This document shows, piece after piece, positions 55,004 to 64,000 of a stretch of 64,000 nt of DNA. Each line of letters starts with the position of its first letter. The first letter of the stretch is position 1. The notes below the pieces were generated by a model. It had not been told where the DNA came from, searched no databases, and saw only the letters and a program-made list of their open reading frames with translations. Where the stretch lies: assembly GCF_000346465.2 (NCBI RefSeq), contig NC_034011.1:6395714-6459713 (forward strand). Direction: 5' to 3'. Source of the stretch: Prunus persica (taxonomy: Eukaryota; Streptophyta; Magnoliopsida; Rosales; Rosaceae). The position numbers were made by a program, and so were the translations under genes.

Positions 55004-57429
55004 ATAAAAAGTATGTGTAGGTGTCTCATCCCACTTCTTTAGCAGCTCGACTAAACGTTTAGCTCATTCCAATTTAAAATCATGGGTACGTCGCTAAACA
55101 TGAACAAAGCATATAAACAAAGAAAGAAAAGACGCGTTGCTCTCGTGGGACAATGCCACTTTTGGCATTGGATTTTGGGAAAGCCCTTCAGTTATATGGA
55201 TGGAGTTTATGGATCAATCTATCCCCGCAACCTTGATGTCACCAACAATATGAAACAAGAAGATAACGATGTTACAACTTTTTTAAAGTATAAGCATATC
55301 GGTACCTTTTAACCTACTCCAGATAAACTTTCAAAATATTTATATGGTAATGCATTTATCATAATGCTTTATGCCCGCCAGTCTAATCTTGATGGATTTG
55401 GCATCAATAGAAACTGAAAGTTTTGAAATTTTATTCCTTTGTTCTTTTATGAGTCTTTCTACACACCACCTTTTTCTCAGTTGTTAAAAGCGAAGTGCAT
55501 GTTTGGAATTGCTTTTGAAACGGTTAAAAGTGCTTTATAACAATGTTTGGCAACAAAACTTATAAGTATTTTTGGGTCACAAAAGAGCTTCACGTCGGTT
55601 ACTCCTTTAAGTACTTCCTACGTAAGCAATCCTAAACGGATCCCTTATTATATTTCAATCTAACATGAGTTGATATATATTTTTATTTTTGGCTTTATTG
55701 GTTTTTGTCCAAGATTGGTTTGCATTTCTTCATGGTTTTATTTTTGTTCATCTAAAAAATGAAATGGGGATGAGTTGGGCCCTTTCATTGTGCAGGCTAC
55801 TACTAAGTGAAACACGCTTTAAGGTTGAAAAGTTAAATTCGATTGTCACATCCCTTTTGCCAAAGTTGTGATCTGATCTGATCTTGTCTTCGCTGCCGGT
55901 GCGAAATAAGGCATATGGGAATCGAATTCATAAGCACTGCTCAACTACCATGGGCCCTAGTTGAGTTGTTTCCACCTAAACCCACCAACACCTTGAAGGG
56001 GCTTTGCCTGTTGCATCTTTTTTACTTTACTCAAAAGGGTATTATTATCACTAGGTGCAACCAGTCTCATAGTCAAAACCGTGGTCGACCGACCACCAGT
56101 TCACAAAATTGTGGTCACCTTTTTAACACTCGAACAAGAGAGAATAAAACCAAGATTCTGTCGGCAACAACTGTTGTAGTTCCACATGTAAAATTCTCTA
56201 TTTATTCAATCATGACTCGTAGTTTAAGCGATTAAAAGTATTTACTCCTGCATTCAAATCGATATGTTCGATTTCTCTCTAAATCTCCATTATATAAAAG
56301 AAAAGAAAAAATATTCTCTATTCATATTTTATGCGATCACTTCATTTTATGGCATATTTACTAACCTGAAATGCGAGGAGTGAGAATAGGAGTTCGTCGA
56401 CGTGGACACGGGAGGGGGTGGCTTTATATGCTATAAGTGGATTCGTGTGTTGAGAACAAGCACTGCCTTTGCCTTTACTCTTGTGGTTAAGTGCTTGTAC
56501 GATCCCACACAAGGTCAAGGGGTCGATTAAGGCGGTGGTGGTTTATGGTGGTGGTGATATTGGTGGTTGATTATCTTAAATTCCAAATTATGAGGTATTC
56601 TAAAATACCTCTGTTTTTAAATACACCTGGATTTGCATTTTTCCTATTTACTATTTGATAAGTTTAACCCAAATGTCAATTGCATTCTTAATTTTGAGAG
56701 TCCTTTTGTTGTTTCACTCATTTACAAATTCTATTGATTGAAATAAAATGAACCTGACATATATCATCGAAATACTTGGAATATGTTATCATGGAAATTA
56801 AAAAGTTTTGGCTCGATTTAGGTTGATTTGGTTTCGAGTCCAAATCGAGCAACAAACCACAATAGTCGATTTGTACAAAATCAAAATCAAAACCGAGTCA
56901 AAGGTGTAAATAACCAACTAACTAAATCGTTTCATTGATAAGTTGGTTTGGTTTCGGCTTGGGCTGACTTCAATTTGATCATTTTTTCATAAATAAACAA
57001 CATTTTAGGCCCAAAATTTGAATTGAAATTGCCAAAATATGGTTTCATGCCAATTCATATTTCGTATCCATGATGTTATGGGTTGTAAGTTGTACTTTAA
57101 CTTTTCACATGAACAAATTTGAATGTAAATAGTCCTTGATTGTGTAAGGAAGGTATATTGAATATCATTGGTTGTTAAAAGAAATATATTAAAAGTTTGT
57201 ATGTCATTTAGAAAGTCATTAGGGACTTATAAGTTACAAACTCTCTGCTATTTAAAACGTATATGGATTGTTATGGTGATGATTTAGCAAATTTGATTAT
57301 GTTAATTGTAACCATGGTTGGATAGTAAAAATGTGCATATAAATGCGTCAATAGATGGCCAGAACACATCAAAGAAGAAAGAGAGCAAGCAATATGTATG
57401 TAAATTTCCAACCAAACAGCAGAAGCAAG
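55004..57429. other. Intergenic DNA, partly paralogous to 43.5-44.5 kb
   Basis: Segments at 55430-55470 and 55930-56100 match 43940-43980 and 44255-44410. A degenerate tRNA-like sequence (tcttgtggttaagtgcttgt ... ggggtcgattaagg) is at 56479-56536. No protein-coding gene was supported; small ORFs at 55082 and 55915 lack recognisable domains. Confidence 0.4.
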
Positions 57430-58800
57430 CAATGTGTAGACAGTGTTTGTAGCCCAGATGACAAAAAATAGGAGAGATAATGAACCACTAACAGATTGCA
57501 TTGATTGAAGGTCATGTAGCTTGGCCCATATCCAAATGGCCGAACTGTGCACAAATTTATAAGTTCATTTGTTTTGCAGAAATGGCACCGACCTTCTTCC
57601 TAGCCTTGTGGATAAATGCGCTTGCATGAAACCGCAAGGTCTCGGGTTCGAAGGCTGGTAATGATATGATGCTCCTAGTGATGGCCCTCACTATAGAATT
57701 CTCAGTGATGATCCCAAAAGAACTTTGGTCCAAATGAGGTATTTTAAAATACCTCTGTTTTTATACTCATTTACTTGGTGAAAGGTTAGACCAATTGCAT
57801 TCAAATAAAACAATAGAGGCTTTTGTTATTTATTTTTATTTGTATACATTGAAAGAGAAATTCCTCTATCTTGGCGAAATATATATATATAATCTTCTAT
57901 ATATCCCTAAATTTTTTTTGAAACCCAACAATCTTCTTTCCCTATCCAAATTCCAATACCAAATGTTCTTCCTTTCATGTATGGTTTAGGGTTTTTACCA
58001 AATCTAGAATGATTGTGCGTCTCTTTCTATCTATAAAATAATGTTCTTTAATCTTCTAAAAGATAATGTAAGGGGAATGCTAACATCATTCCTTCTAATC
58101 TTCTCCTCTGCCATTCTGCATTCTTTGATGATTTGTGGTGGGACTTAAATGTTTAATGAATTGTGATTTGATCCATTTTTTATATTTTTAGGATTTGTGA
58201 ATTAAATACAATTATAAGTACTGGTTATAAATTGGTATATTAAGTTGCAGTTAGTAAGGAGCTTGTAGCTCAAGTAGTAAAGAGCATTTACCCATACACC
58301 ATTGGTCCTAAAATCGATTTCTTCCTCCTCTAATATTACTTATATAAATATAAATATAAACATATCAAAAAAGTTGCGGTTAACTCAACCATGTATCTTT
58401 TGAGATAAAATACCACATGGAGCTGGAGGTTCACAAGGCCTAACCCAACTTTGTATTGGACCTAGAGATGGAGTTGTTGACAATTAGTAAGGAGTTAAGA
58501 GGACATGTGACTCAACAATATATGTCATCCAAGAATTCAGTAGATGTTCCTATGGAGAATCAACGCGGTTATATACAAGTCTAAAATTGAATAATATGAT
58601 TGAAACCAATAAGTTATGCCTATTTATTTGATTTACTATTCCTAAAAAGTAATACTTCACCACTTATTTTAAAGAGATTCACTCCATGAAATTATCATTT
58701 GCATTGGCTTGTCTTGTGTTGGAATTACTAGAGATATAGTATCTTTAGTTTTACAAACGAAAATAATTGAAAATGAAATTGGTGGTCATTAGTGATGGGA
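57430..58800. repeat. Duplicated unit A
   Basis: 57430-57805 matches 59221-59602, 57795-58075 matches 61293-61592, and 58670-58800 matches 61630-61750. The unit contains a tRNA-like stretch (57599-57660, tagccttgtggataaatgcg ... ggttcgaaggctgg) with A- and B-box-like sequences. A block at about 58075-58665, including the SINE, is absent from the other copy. Confidence 0.75.
58254..58370 (+). mobile_element. tRNA-derived SINE with target duplications
   Basis: 117 bp flanked by aagttgcagtta (58242-58253) and aagttgcggtta (58371-58382), a 12-bp target duplication with one mismatch. The head has an A box (tagctcaagtagtaaagagc) and a B-box-like taaaatcgatttc, as in tRNA-derived Pol III SINEs. The tail is (tataaa)-like ending in A's. 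Confidence 0.75.
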
Positions 58801-59220
58801 ATGGGCTGGTTAGGAATTGGGTATGGAAATACCATTCCCAATCGCTTGTATGAAATTTCGATGAAAACTACATAGAGAACCCAAAGAGTTTCTGCGACTT
58901 ATTCCAAACATAAAGAAGCCGTCAAAAGGATGGTTGTGGAAATCCGACGCCGAAGTGCAGGCGGAGATCTAATGCCGAGACACAACCATCTGTGATGATT
59001 GGGGGAAAATTATAACAAAACGAAAACAAATAGGGAAAACCTTCTGTCTTTGAAAATTTTGTTTGGTTCAGTTTGTCTAAATAAAGCTTTACAAAGTTTA
59101 GGGTAACTTTTTAATTGTTATATTGTATTGTATTATATTATATATTTATTAATTAAAAACAAATGCATCATTTATCGGACTAAATTCAAAAATAGGGATA
59201 ACAATATCATCACTTATCGC

Positions 59221-59605
59221 CCGGGCAGTGTGTATTTTGTGTAGACTGTGTGCAGCCCAAATGACAAAAAATAAGGGAGATAATGGACCACTAGCATATT
59301 ACAGTGAAAGTCATGTAGCTTGGCCCGTATCCAAATGGCTGAAATGTGAACAACAACTTATAATGCATTTGTTTTGCAAAATTGGCACCGACCTTCTTCA
59401 TAGCCTTGTGGTTAAGTGCGCTTGCATGAAACCTAAAGGTCTAAGGTTCGAAGGCTGGTATTGAAGATGATGGTGATGTGATGATGATGATGATCAGTGT
59501 TCATCCCAAAACAACTATGGTCCAAATGAGGTATTTTAAAATACCTCTGTTTTTATACTCATTTACTTTGTGAAAGGTTAGAGCAATTGCATTCTAATAA
59601 GGCTT
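59221..59605. repeat. Duplicated unit B, first part
   Basis: Counterpart of 57430-57805, including the tRNA-like stretch at 59398-59460. It is cut at about 59605; the continuation is at 61293 after an inserted block and the assembly gap. A (gat)n microsatellite is at about 59467-59493. Confidence 0.75.
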
Positions 59606-59802
59606 ATTATCACAAAACCTCTATGAGGTTTGTGAAACTATCATATTGCGTTCTTTATGTATTTTTTTTTTTGTTGTCATTTATGGTCCTTAAGGTTAAT
59701 AAGTGTCCTCACAAATAGTCTTTGTCGTTAGATTCCGTCAAAAAGTCTGTTAAATTGATGATGTGGCACATATATGGATCCCACATATCCAATAATGGGA
59801 GC

Positions 59803-60608
59803 ATTTTTGCTCACCACTTTAACCTAAGATGTACCCTCACCACCCTTCCCAAAAGGTGACACATGTCCATGAGTTTAACTATAGTTAATTTTTACTTTTT
59901 ATTATGTTTGATGACATTATTATGAGAGAGAAACAATGCTTTAATAAGATTTTTCCCGATTTACCATTATTCTATTAATTAACTCAACAAACTTTCCACT
60001 TTTATATTAATTACCAATTAAGCTAATAACAACCCGAATAATTAACAACAGCAGAACAGTCATTACTTAAATAAATAAAAATTAACAGTCTTCCACTTCC
60101 CATGAATCTGTTGGCATCCCAATCTTAACGAAGGACATGAATTGTTAAATTCGAATTTGGCCTTGATACTCAGAAAACTAAATAAAACAAAGCAAATTTA
60201 TAATTGAAAAAAAAAAAAAACAATACATAGACGATACCTATCTTTTGCTTGAACAAAGAAAAGAAGTCTATTGAGCAGAGTTCACATATAAGCACCCAAA
60301 TTGTGGATAATCAAGAAACTAGAAATTCTCAATTCAAGGGACTTCTAGTAACGTATGCCTTTTCAGTTTTCATTGTTTTGATTTATTTTTAAATTAAATT
60401 AATCAAGAAAAGTGGAAAGTTCGTTGGGTTAATTAATAGAATAAGGCTAAATTAGGAAAAATCTTATTAAATCATCGTTTCTCTCTCATAATAATGTCAT
60501 CAAACAAATAAAAAATAAAGAGTTAACTATAGTTAAATTCATGGACATGTGTCACCTTTTGGAAAGGGTGGTGAGGATACACCTTGAGTTAAAGTGGTGA
60601 GCAAAAAT
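59803..60608. mobile_element. Long inverted-repeat DNA element
   Basis: Arms of about 200 bp, 59803-60005 and 60395-60608, are reverse complements (atttttgctcaccactttaa pairs with ttaaagtggtgagcaaaaat; ggtgacacatgtccatgagt with attcatggacatgtgtcacc). About 390 bases separate them. Long arms suggest a MULE-like or foldback element, but no target duplication was found. No ORF. Confidence 0.75.
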
Positions 60609-61192
60609 GACGCCACATGGATTAAATAAAAAATACATTAAAAAAAAATTTCAAATTATAAACCATAAAAAAAAATTTTAATTTTAAATTTATAAATTTT
60701 AAATAAATAAAAAAAATCACCACCTCCACCATTGCACCAAACCCCCCACATCCTTCGTCCAAAAAAATAACCCCCCCTATATCCAGCCTTCTCCATGTCC
60801 CAACCTGCTATCCCAAACCAACAGCCAATCCAAACCTTGATATGCCAGGAACCTCACCCACTGCCTGTCTAATCCCACCACCAAAGACCAAAAGTGGATG
60901 GTGGTTAGTGAAGGGCCAAATGACTGGGTTGGGTGGGCTTAGTGGTTGTCTGGGTTTACTTGGCCGGGGGGGGGGGGGGGGGCGGGGGGTGGGGGAATCA
61001 CACCTGGAGACTGGTATTGTACCCTTTGGGAGAGGAGTACCAGGTGGAATCCGTGACACCAGGGGCTCCCGTCTGATAAACTAGTTGGTGATGATCCTGC
61101 TTACTAACGACTTGAATGGTATGTGGAACGAAATGATGTTCACTCTCACGAGTAGTGAGCACATGCCCTTGCGCCTAGAGGAGGCATCTAAT
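60609..61192. other. Low-complexity and unplaced sequence before the gap
   Basis: A-rich (60620-60710), then CCACC-rich, then a G-run of 18 bases at 60965-60982 followed by GC-rich DNA. The last 200 bases before the gap match nothing else in the window and show no domain. Confidence 0.4.
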
Positions 61193-61292
61193 NNNNNNNN
61201 NNNNNNNNNNNNNNNNNNNNNNNNNNNNNNNNNNNNNNNNNNNNNNNNNNNNNNNNNNNNNNNNNNNNNNNNNNNNNNNNNNNNNNNNNNNN
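61193..61292. other. Assembly gap (100 N)
   Basis: Exactly 100 unknown bases, the usual placeholder for a gap of unknown size. Confidence 0.99.
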
Positions 61293-61750
61293 CAATAGAA
61301 GCTTTTGTTATTTATATTTTTATATTCATTGAAAAAGAAGTCCCTTCTATATATCCCAAAATTTTATTGGAATCCAACAATCTTCTTTCCCTATCCAATA
61401 CCAAATTCTTGTCCTAACTTTTCTCTCTCTCACTCTCTCTCTCTCTCTCTCTCTCATGTGATCTACTCCTCTTCTATAAATAGATATGTCCCAAATCATA
61501 TGTTGGTTTATGGTTTTTACCAAATCTAGAATGATTGTGTGTCCCTCTCTGTCTACATTGAAGTTCTTCAATCTTCTAAAAGATAATGTAATTATCATTT
61601 GAATTGTCTATTATTTATTTGAAAGAGTCAATTTCATTTGTTACATGAAATTATCATTTGAATTGGCTTCTCATGTGTTGGAATTACTAGAGATAGTAGC
61701 TTTAGTTTTACAAACGAAAATAATTGAAAATGAAACTGATGGCCATGTCC
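61293..61750. repeat. Duplicated unit B, second part
   Basis: Matches 57795-58075 and 58670-58800. It contains a (CT)n run at about 61424-61455 not present in unit A. Immediately followed by a Copia LTR. Confidence 0.75.
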
Positions 61751-61754
61751 GATT

Positions 61755-61917
61755 TGCTAAAATATGAAAACTATGAGAGAATATTGGGTAAGTAAATAAT
61801 AAATTCTTAAATCTATTTACTGTAGGAAATCAGGAATTAAAGTAAATTAATTACAATTATAATAGGAATTCTTGGTGTGTAAGGAAAGTAAGTCAATATC
61901 CACAAGTCACGCCAACA
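61755..61917 (-). mobile_element. Copia family A 3' LTR with internal deletion
   Basis: Same LTR as 7356-7589 and 53414-53647 but 163 bp long instead of 234; 71 bases between 'gagagaatatt' and 'gggtaagtaa' are missing. The polypurine tract GAGGGGGAG on the minus strand (61918-61926) is directly upstream, showing this is the 3' LTR. Confidence 0.88.
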
Positions 61918-61924
61918 CTCCCCC

Positions 61925-64000
61925 TCACGTTGGTGCATAGATGTCGCCAATGCCCAACTGATCCAGTGAATTGTGGAATGCTTTACTGGAAATCGCCTTT
62001 GTCAAAATATTTGCCGATTGATCCTCAGATTTCACAAAAGGAAACTGAAACACTTTTGCCTCAAGCTTCTGTTTGATGAAGTGTCGATCCACCTCAACAT
62101 GTTTAGTACGATCATGCTGAACCGGATTCTGTGCAATGGCTATAGCAGCCTTGTTGTCACAAAAGAGATTCATTGTGTATGTAGGTTTATACCCGAGTTC
62201 AATAAGCAACTTTCTTAACCAAAGAAGTTCACAAATCCCTTTAGTCATGCCTCTGAACTCGGCTTCTGCACTGGATAAAGCTACTATATTATGTTTCTTG
62301 CTCCTCCATGTCACCAAATTACCTCCTACGAATGTGAAGTAACCCGATGTGGATTTTCTATCTGTTACATTACCTGCCCAATCTGCATCTGAATAACCAT
62401 CAATATTTAGATGACCATGCTTTGAGAACATAAGTCCTTTTCCAGGTGCAGACTTCAAATATCTAAGTATCCGAAGAACTGCATTCATGTGGTCTTCACT
62501 TGGAGAGTGCATAAATTGACTGACAACGCTCACCACATAAGCAATGTCTGGTCGAGTATGTGACAAATAGATCAATATTCCCACTAACCTTTGGTATCTT
62601 TCTTTGTTAGTTGGAACTTGATCCAGATATTCTCCAAGATGATGATTCTGAACAATAGGAGTGTCCGCAGGTTTACAATCTAGCATTCCTGTGTCTGTCA
62701 ACAAGTCCAAGACATATTTCCTTTGAGAGAGAAATATGCCTTGCTGCGATCGAGCCACCTCAATTCCTAAGAAATACTTGAGTCCACCTAGATCCTTCAT
62801 CTCAAACTCTATAGCCAGATAGTCTTGTAGCTGTGATATTTCCTGTTTATCATTCCCAGTAATAATCATATCATCAACTTAGATTATTAATGCTGTTACC
62901 TTCCCTTTTCGATGTTTCAAGAACAGAGTATGATCTGAGTTGCACTGTTTGAAACCATTGTTCATCATTGCCATGGTGAACCGTCCAAACCATGCACGTG
63001 GTGACTGTTTCAATCCATACAATGCTTTTCGTAACCTGCAAACTGTTCCAGTCTGAGTAGTATTATATCCAGGAGGAATGTCCACGTACACCTCCTCCGT
63101 GAGTTCGCCATGTAGAAAAGCATTCTTTACATCAAACTAGTGTAGTGGCCAATCCAAATTAGCTGCAAGGGACAATAAGACTCTGACGGTGTTTAACTTT
63201 GCAACTGGTGCAAAAGTTTCTTCATAGTCTATACCATAGGTCTGTGTGTACCCTTTTGCCACAAGTCTTTCCTTGTATCGCTTGATAGATCCATCTGCAT
63301 TGTGTTTTATAGTAAACACCCATCTACATCCGATAGTCTTTTTTTCTCGTGGTATAGTCTCCAATGTCCAAGTCTGATTTTTCTCAAGAGCTTTCATCTC
63401 TTCTTTTATAGCTTGGACCTACTTAGGATCTTTCAATGCTTCAGAAACCTTGGTTGGAATATAGATAGCAGACAACTGATGCACAAAAGCCTTGAGTGGT
63501 TCAGACAGCTTCTCAGTGGATACATGATTTGCAATTGGATACTTGGATGTCTTGCCAATATCAGGTGAATAACGGTTTGGTGGCTTCCCACGATTTTGCT
63601 TGAAAGGTAATTGATATCCAATAGTTTTATCATCTAAATGCACAAGTCTAGTAGGAGTAGTTACCTCAAGGATATTCTCAGGAGATTGGTCTGTTGGTAC
63701 TGTTGAGTTAAAAGAGGGTCTTTATCTTGTTGTTCTGTATTGTCTATAGGTGTGAGACTTGGATCAGAAATATCTTCGCATGGATCAGGTGGGTCAGGCA
63801 ATTGATCGCTATGAATGGGTGATTGATCGCTTTTCAACAGAGAGTAATCTCGTGCTCCAGACTCGGGATGATCAATCATTTCTGTACATAGGAGAATTTC
63901 TTTGTTTTCCAAGTTGCTCCAATTCTGCTCTTCACTCCGTATCTCCCCCTGAAGCGCAGAATTAGATGATGGGTCATGAAAGAACAGCTCAGATTCCAGA
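61925..64000 (-). pseudogene. Copia family A pol: RT and RNase H, runs off the window
   Basis: Minus-strand Copia polyprotein ending QLGIGDIYAPT at 61925. From right to left: linker (63912-63419), RT ([51 protein letters not shown]), the catalytic YVDD region, RNase H (YSDADWAGNVTDRKSTSGYF, LSSAEAEFRGMT, RHFIKQKLE). Three nonsense codons are in the main frame: TAG near 63424 (Trp position), TAG near 63139 (Gln position of LHQFDVKNAF), and TAA near 62880 replacing the Tyr of YVDD. A frameshift lies between 63643 and 63661. Gag and the 5' LTR lie beyond the window. It cannot be active. Confidence 0.9.

Noticed and set aside
55082..55312. 76-codon ORF MGTSLNMNKAYKQRKKRR...
   Set aside because: No recognisable domain, no splice or promoter context; likely chance.
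57599..57660. Functional tRNA gene
   Set aside because: A- and B-box-like sequences are present but no convincing cloverleaf or acceptor stem can be formed; better seen as SINE-like.
60808..61084. Pro-rich and Gly-rich ORFs on opposite strands
   Set aside because: Arise from a G-run and GC-rich sequence beside the assembly gap; no homology recognised.

Overview
This window is nuclear DNA of a flowering plant (eudicot). The clues are split plant genes (NLR, phytocyanin, LURP-one-related), AT-rich noncoding DNA, and a dense mix of plant transposons: Copia, Gypsy, Cassandra, LINE, SINE, CACTA, PIF/Harbinger, MULE. The style of several repeats (Cassandra LTR, the Copia family with its coding-poor companion element) suggests Rosaceae, but that is recollection and not proof. 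There is a 100-base assembly gap at 61193-61292. No CRISPR, functional rRNA or functional tRNA gene was seen.

0-14 kb: a segmental tandem duplication. Each copy had the order stellacyanin-like 3' exon, Copia RNase H fragment, CC-NLR resistance gene. Copy 1 (about 1.0-3.47 kb) is cut by a CACTA remnant. Copy 2 (7.59-24.1 kb) carries a complete 4.9 kb CACTA element (8666-13578) at a site that copy 1 preserves empty. That CACTA element appears to hold spliced exons of an unrelated gene and is itself split by a 2.4 kb solo LTR. Between the copies lies a minus-strand Copia fragment.

14-24 kb: the second NLR is broken by a 749 bp Harbinger MITE just after the P-loop, and by a 6.3 kb very young LTR element (17234-23535) in the LRR region. 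That element has no recognisable gag-pol but carries an intact antisense 183-residue coiled-coil ORF.

24-33 kb: LTR and retroposon debris, then a full-length but decayed Copia element (26070-32657) that shares leader and tail architecture with the coding-poor element and may be its helper family.

33-39 kb: nested PIF/Harbinger elements. A complete copy with an intact 453-residue transposase sits inside a deletion derivative of its own family; all four target-site duplications are visible.

40-56 kb: two same-strand two-exon LURP-one-related genes (40796-41611 and 51536-52381), paralogues in a larger duplicated segment and the only host genes here that look intact. Between them are a Harbinger MITE, two LINE 3' ends, a Cassandra solo LTR with embedded 5S rRNA sequence, and a decayed MULE gene.

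53-64 kb: a Copia LTR remnant, foldback elements, a tRNA-derived SINE with 12-bp target duplications, a duplicated 1 kb unit, the gap, and a minus-strand Copia pol with three nonsense codons running off the window. Overall the region is a decayed resistance-gene cluster overwritten by mobile DNA, next to a small pair of defence-related genes.
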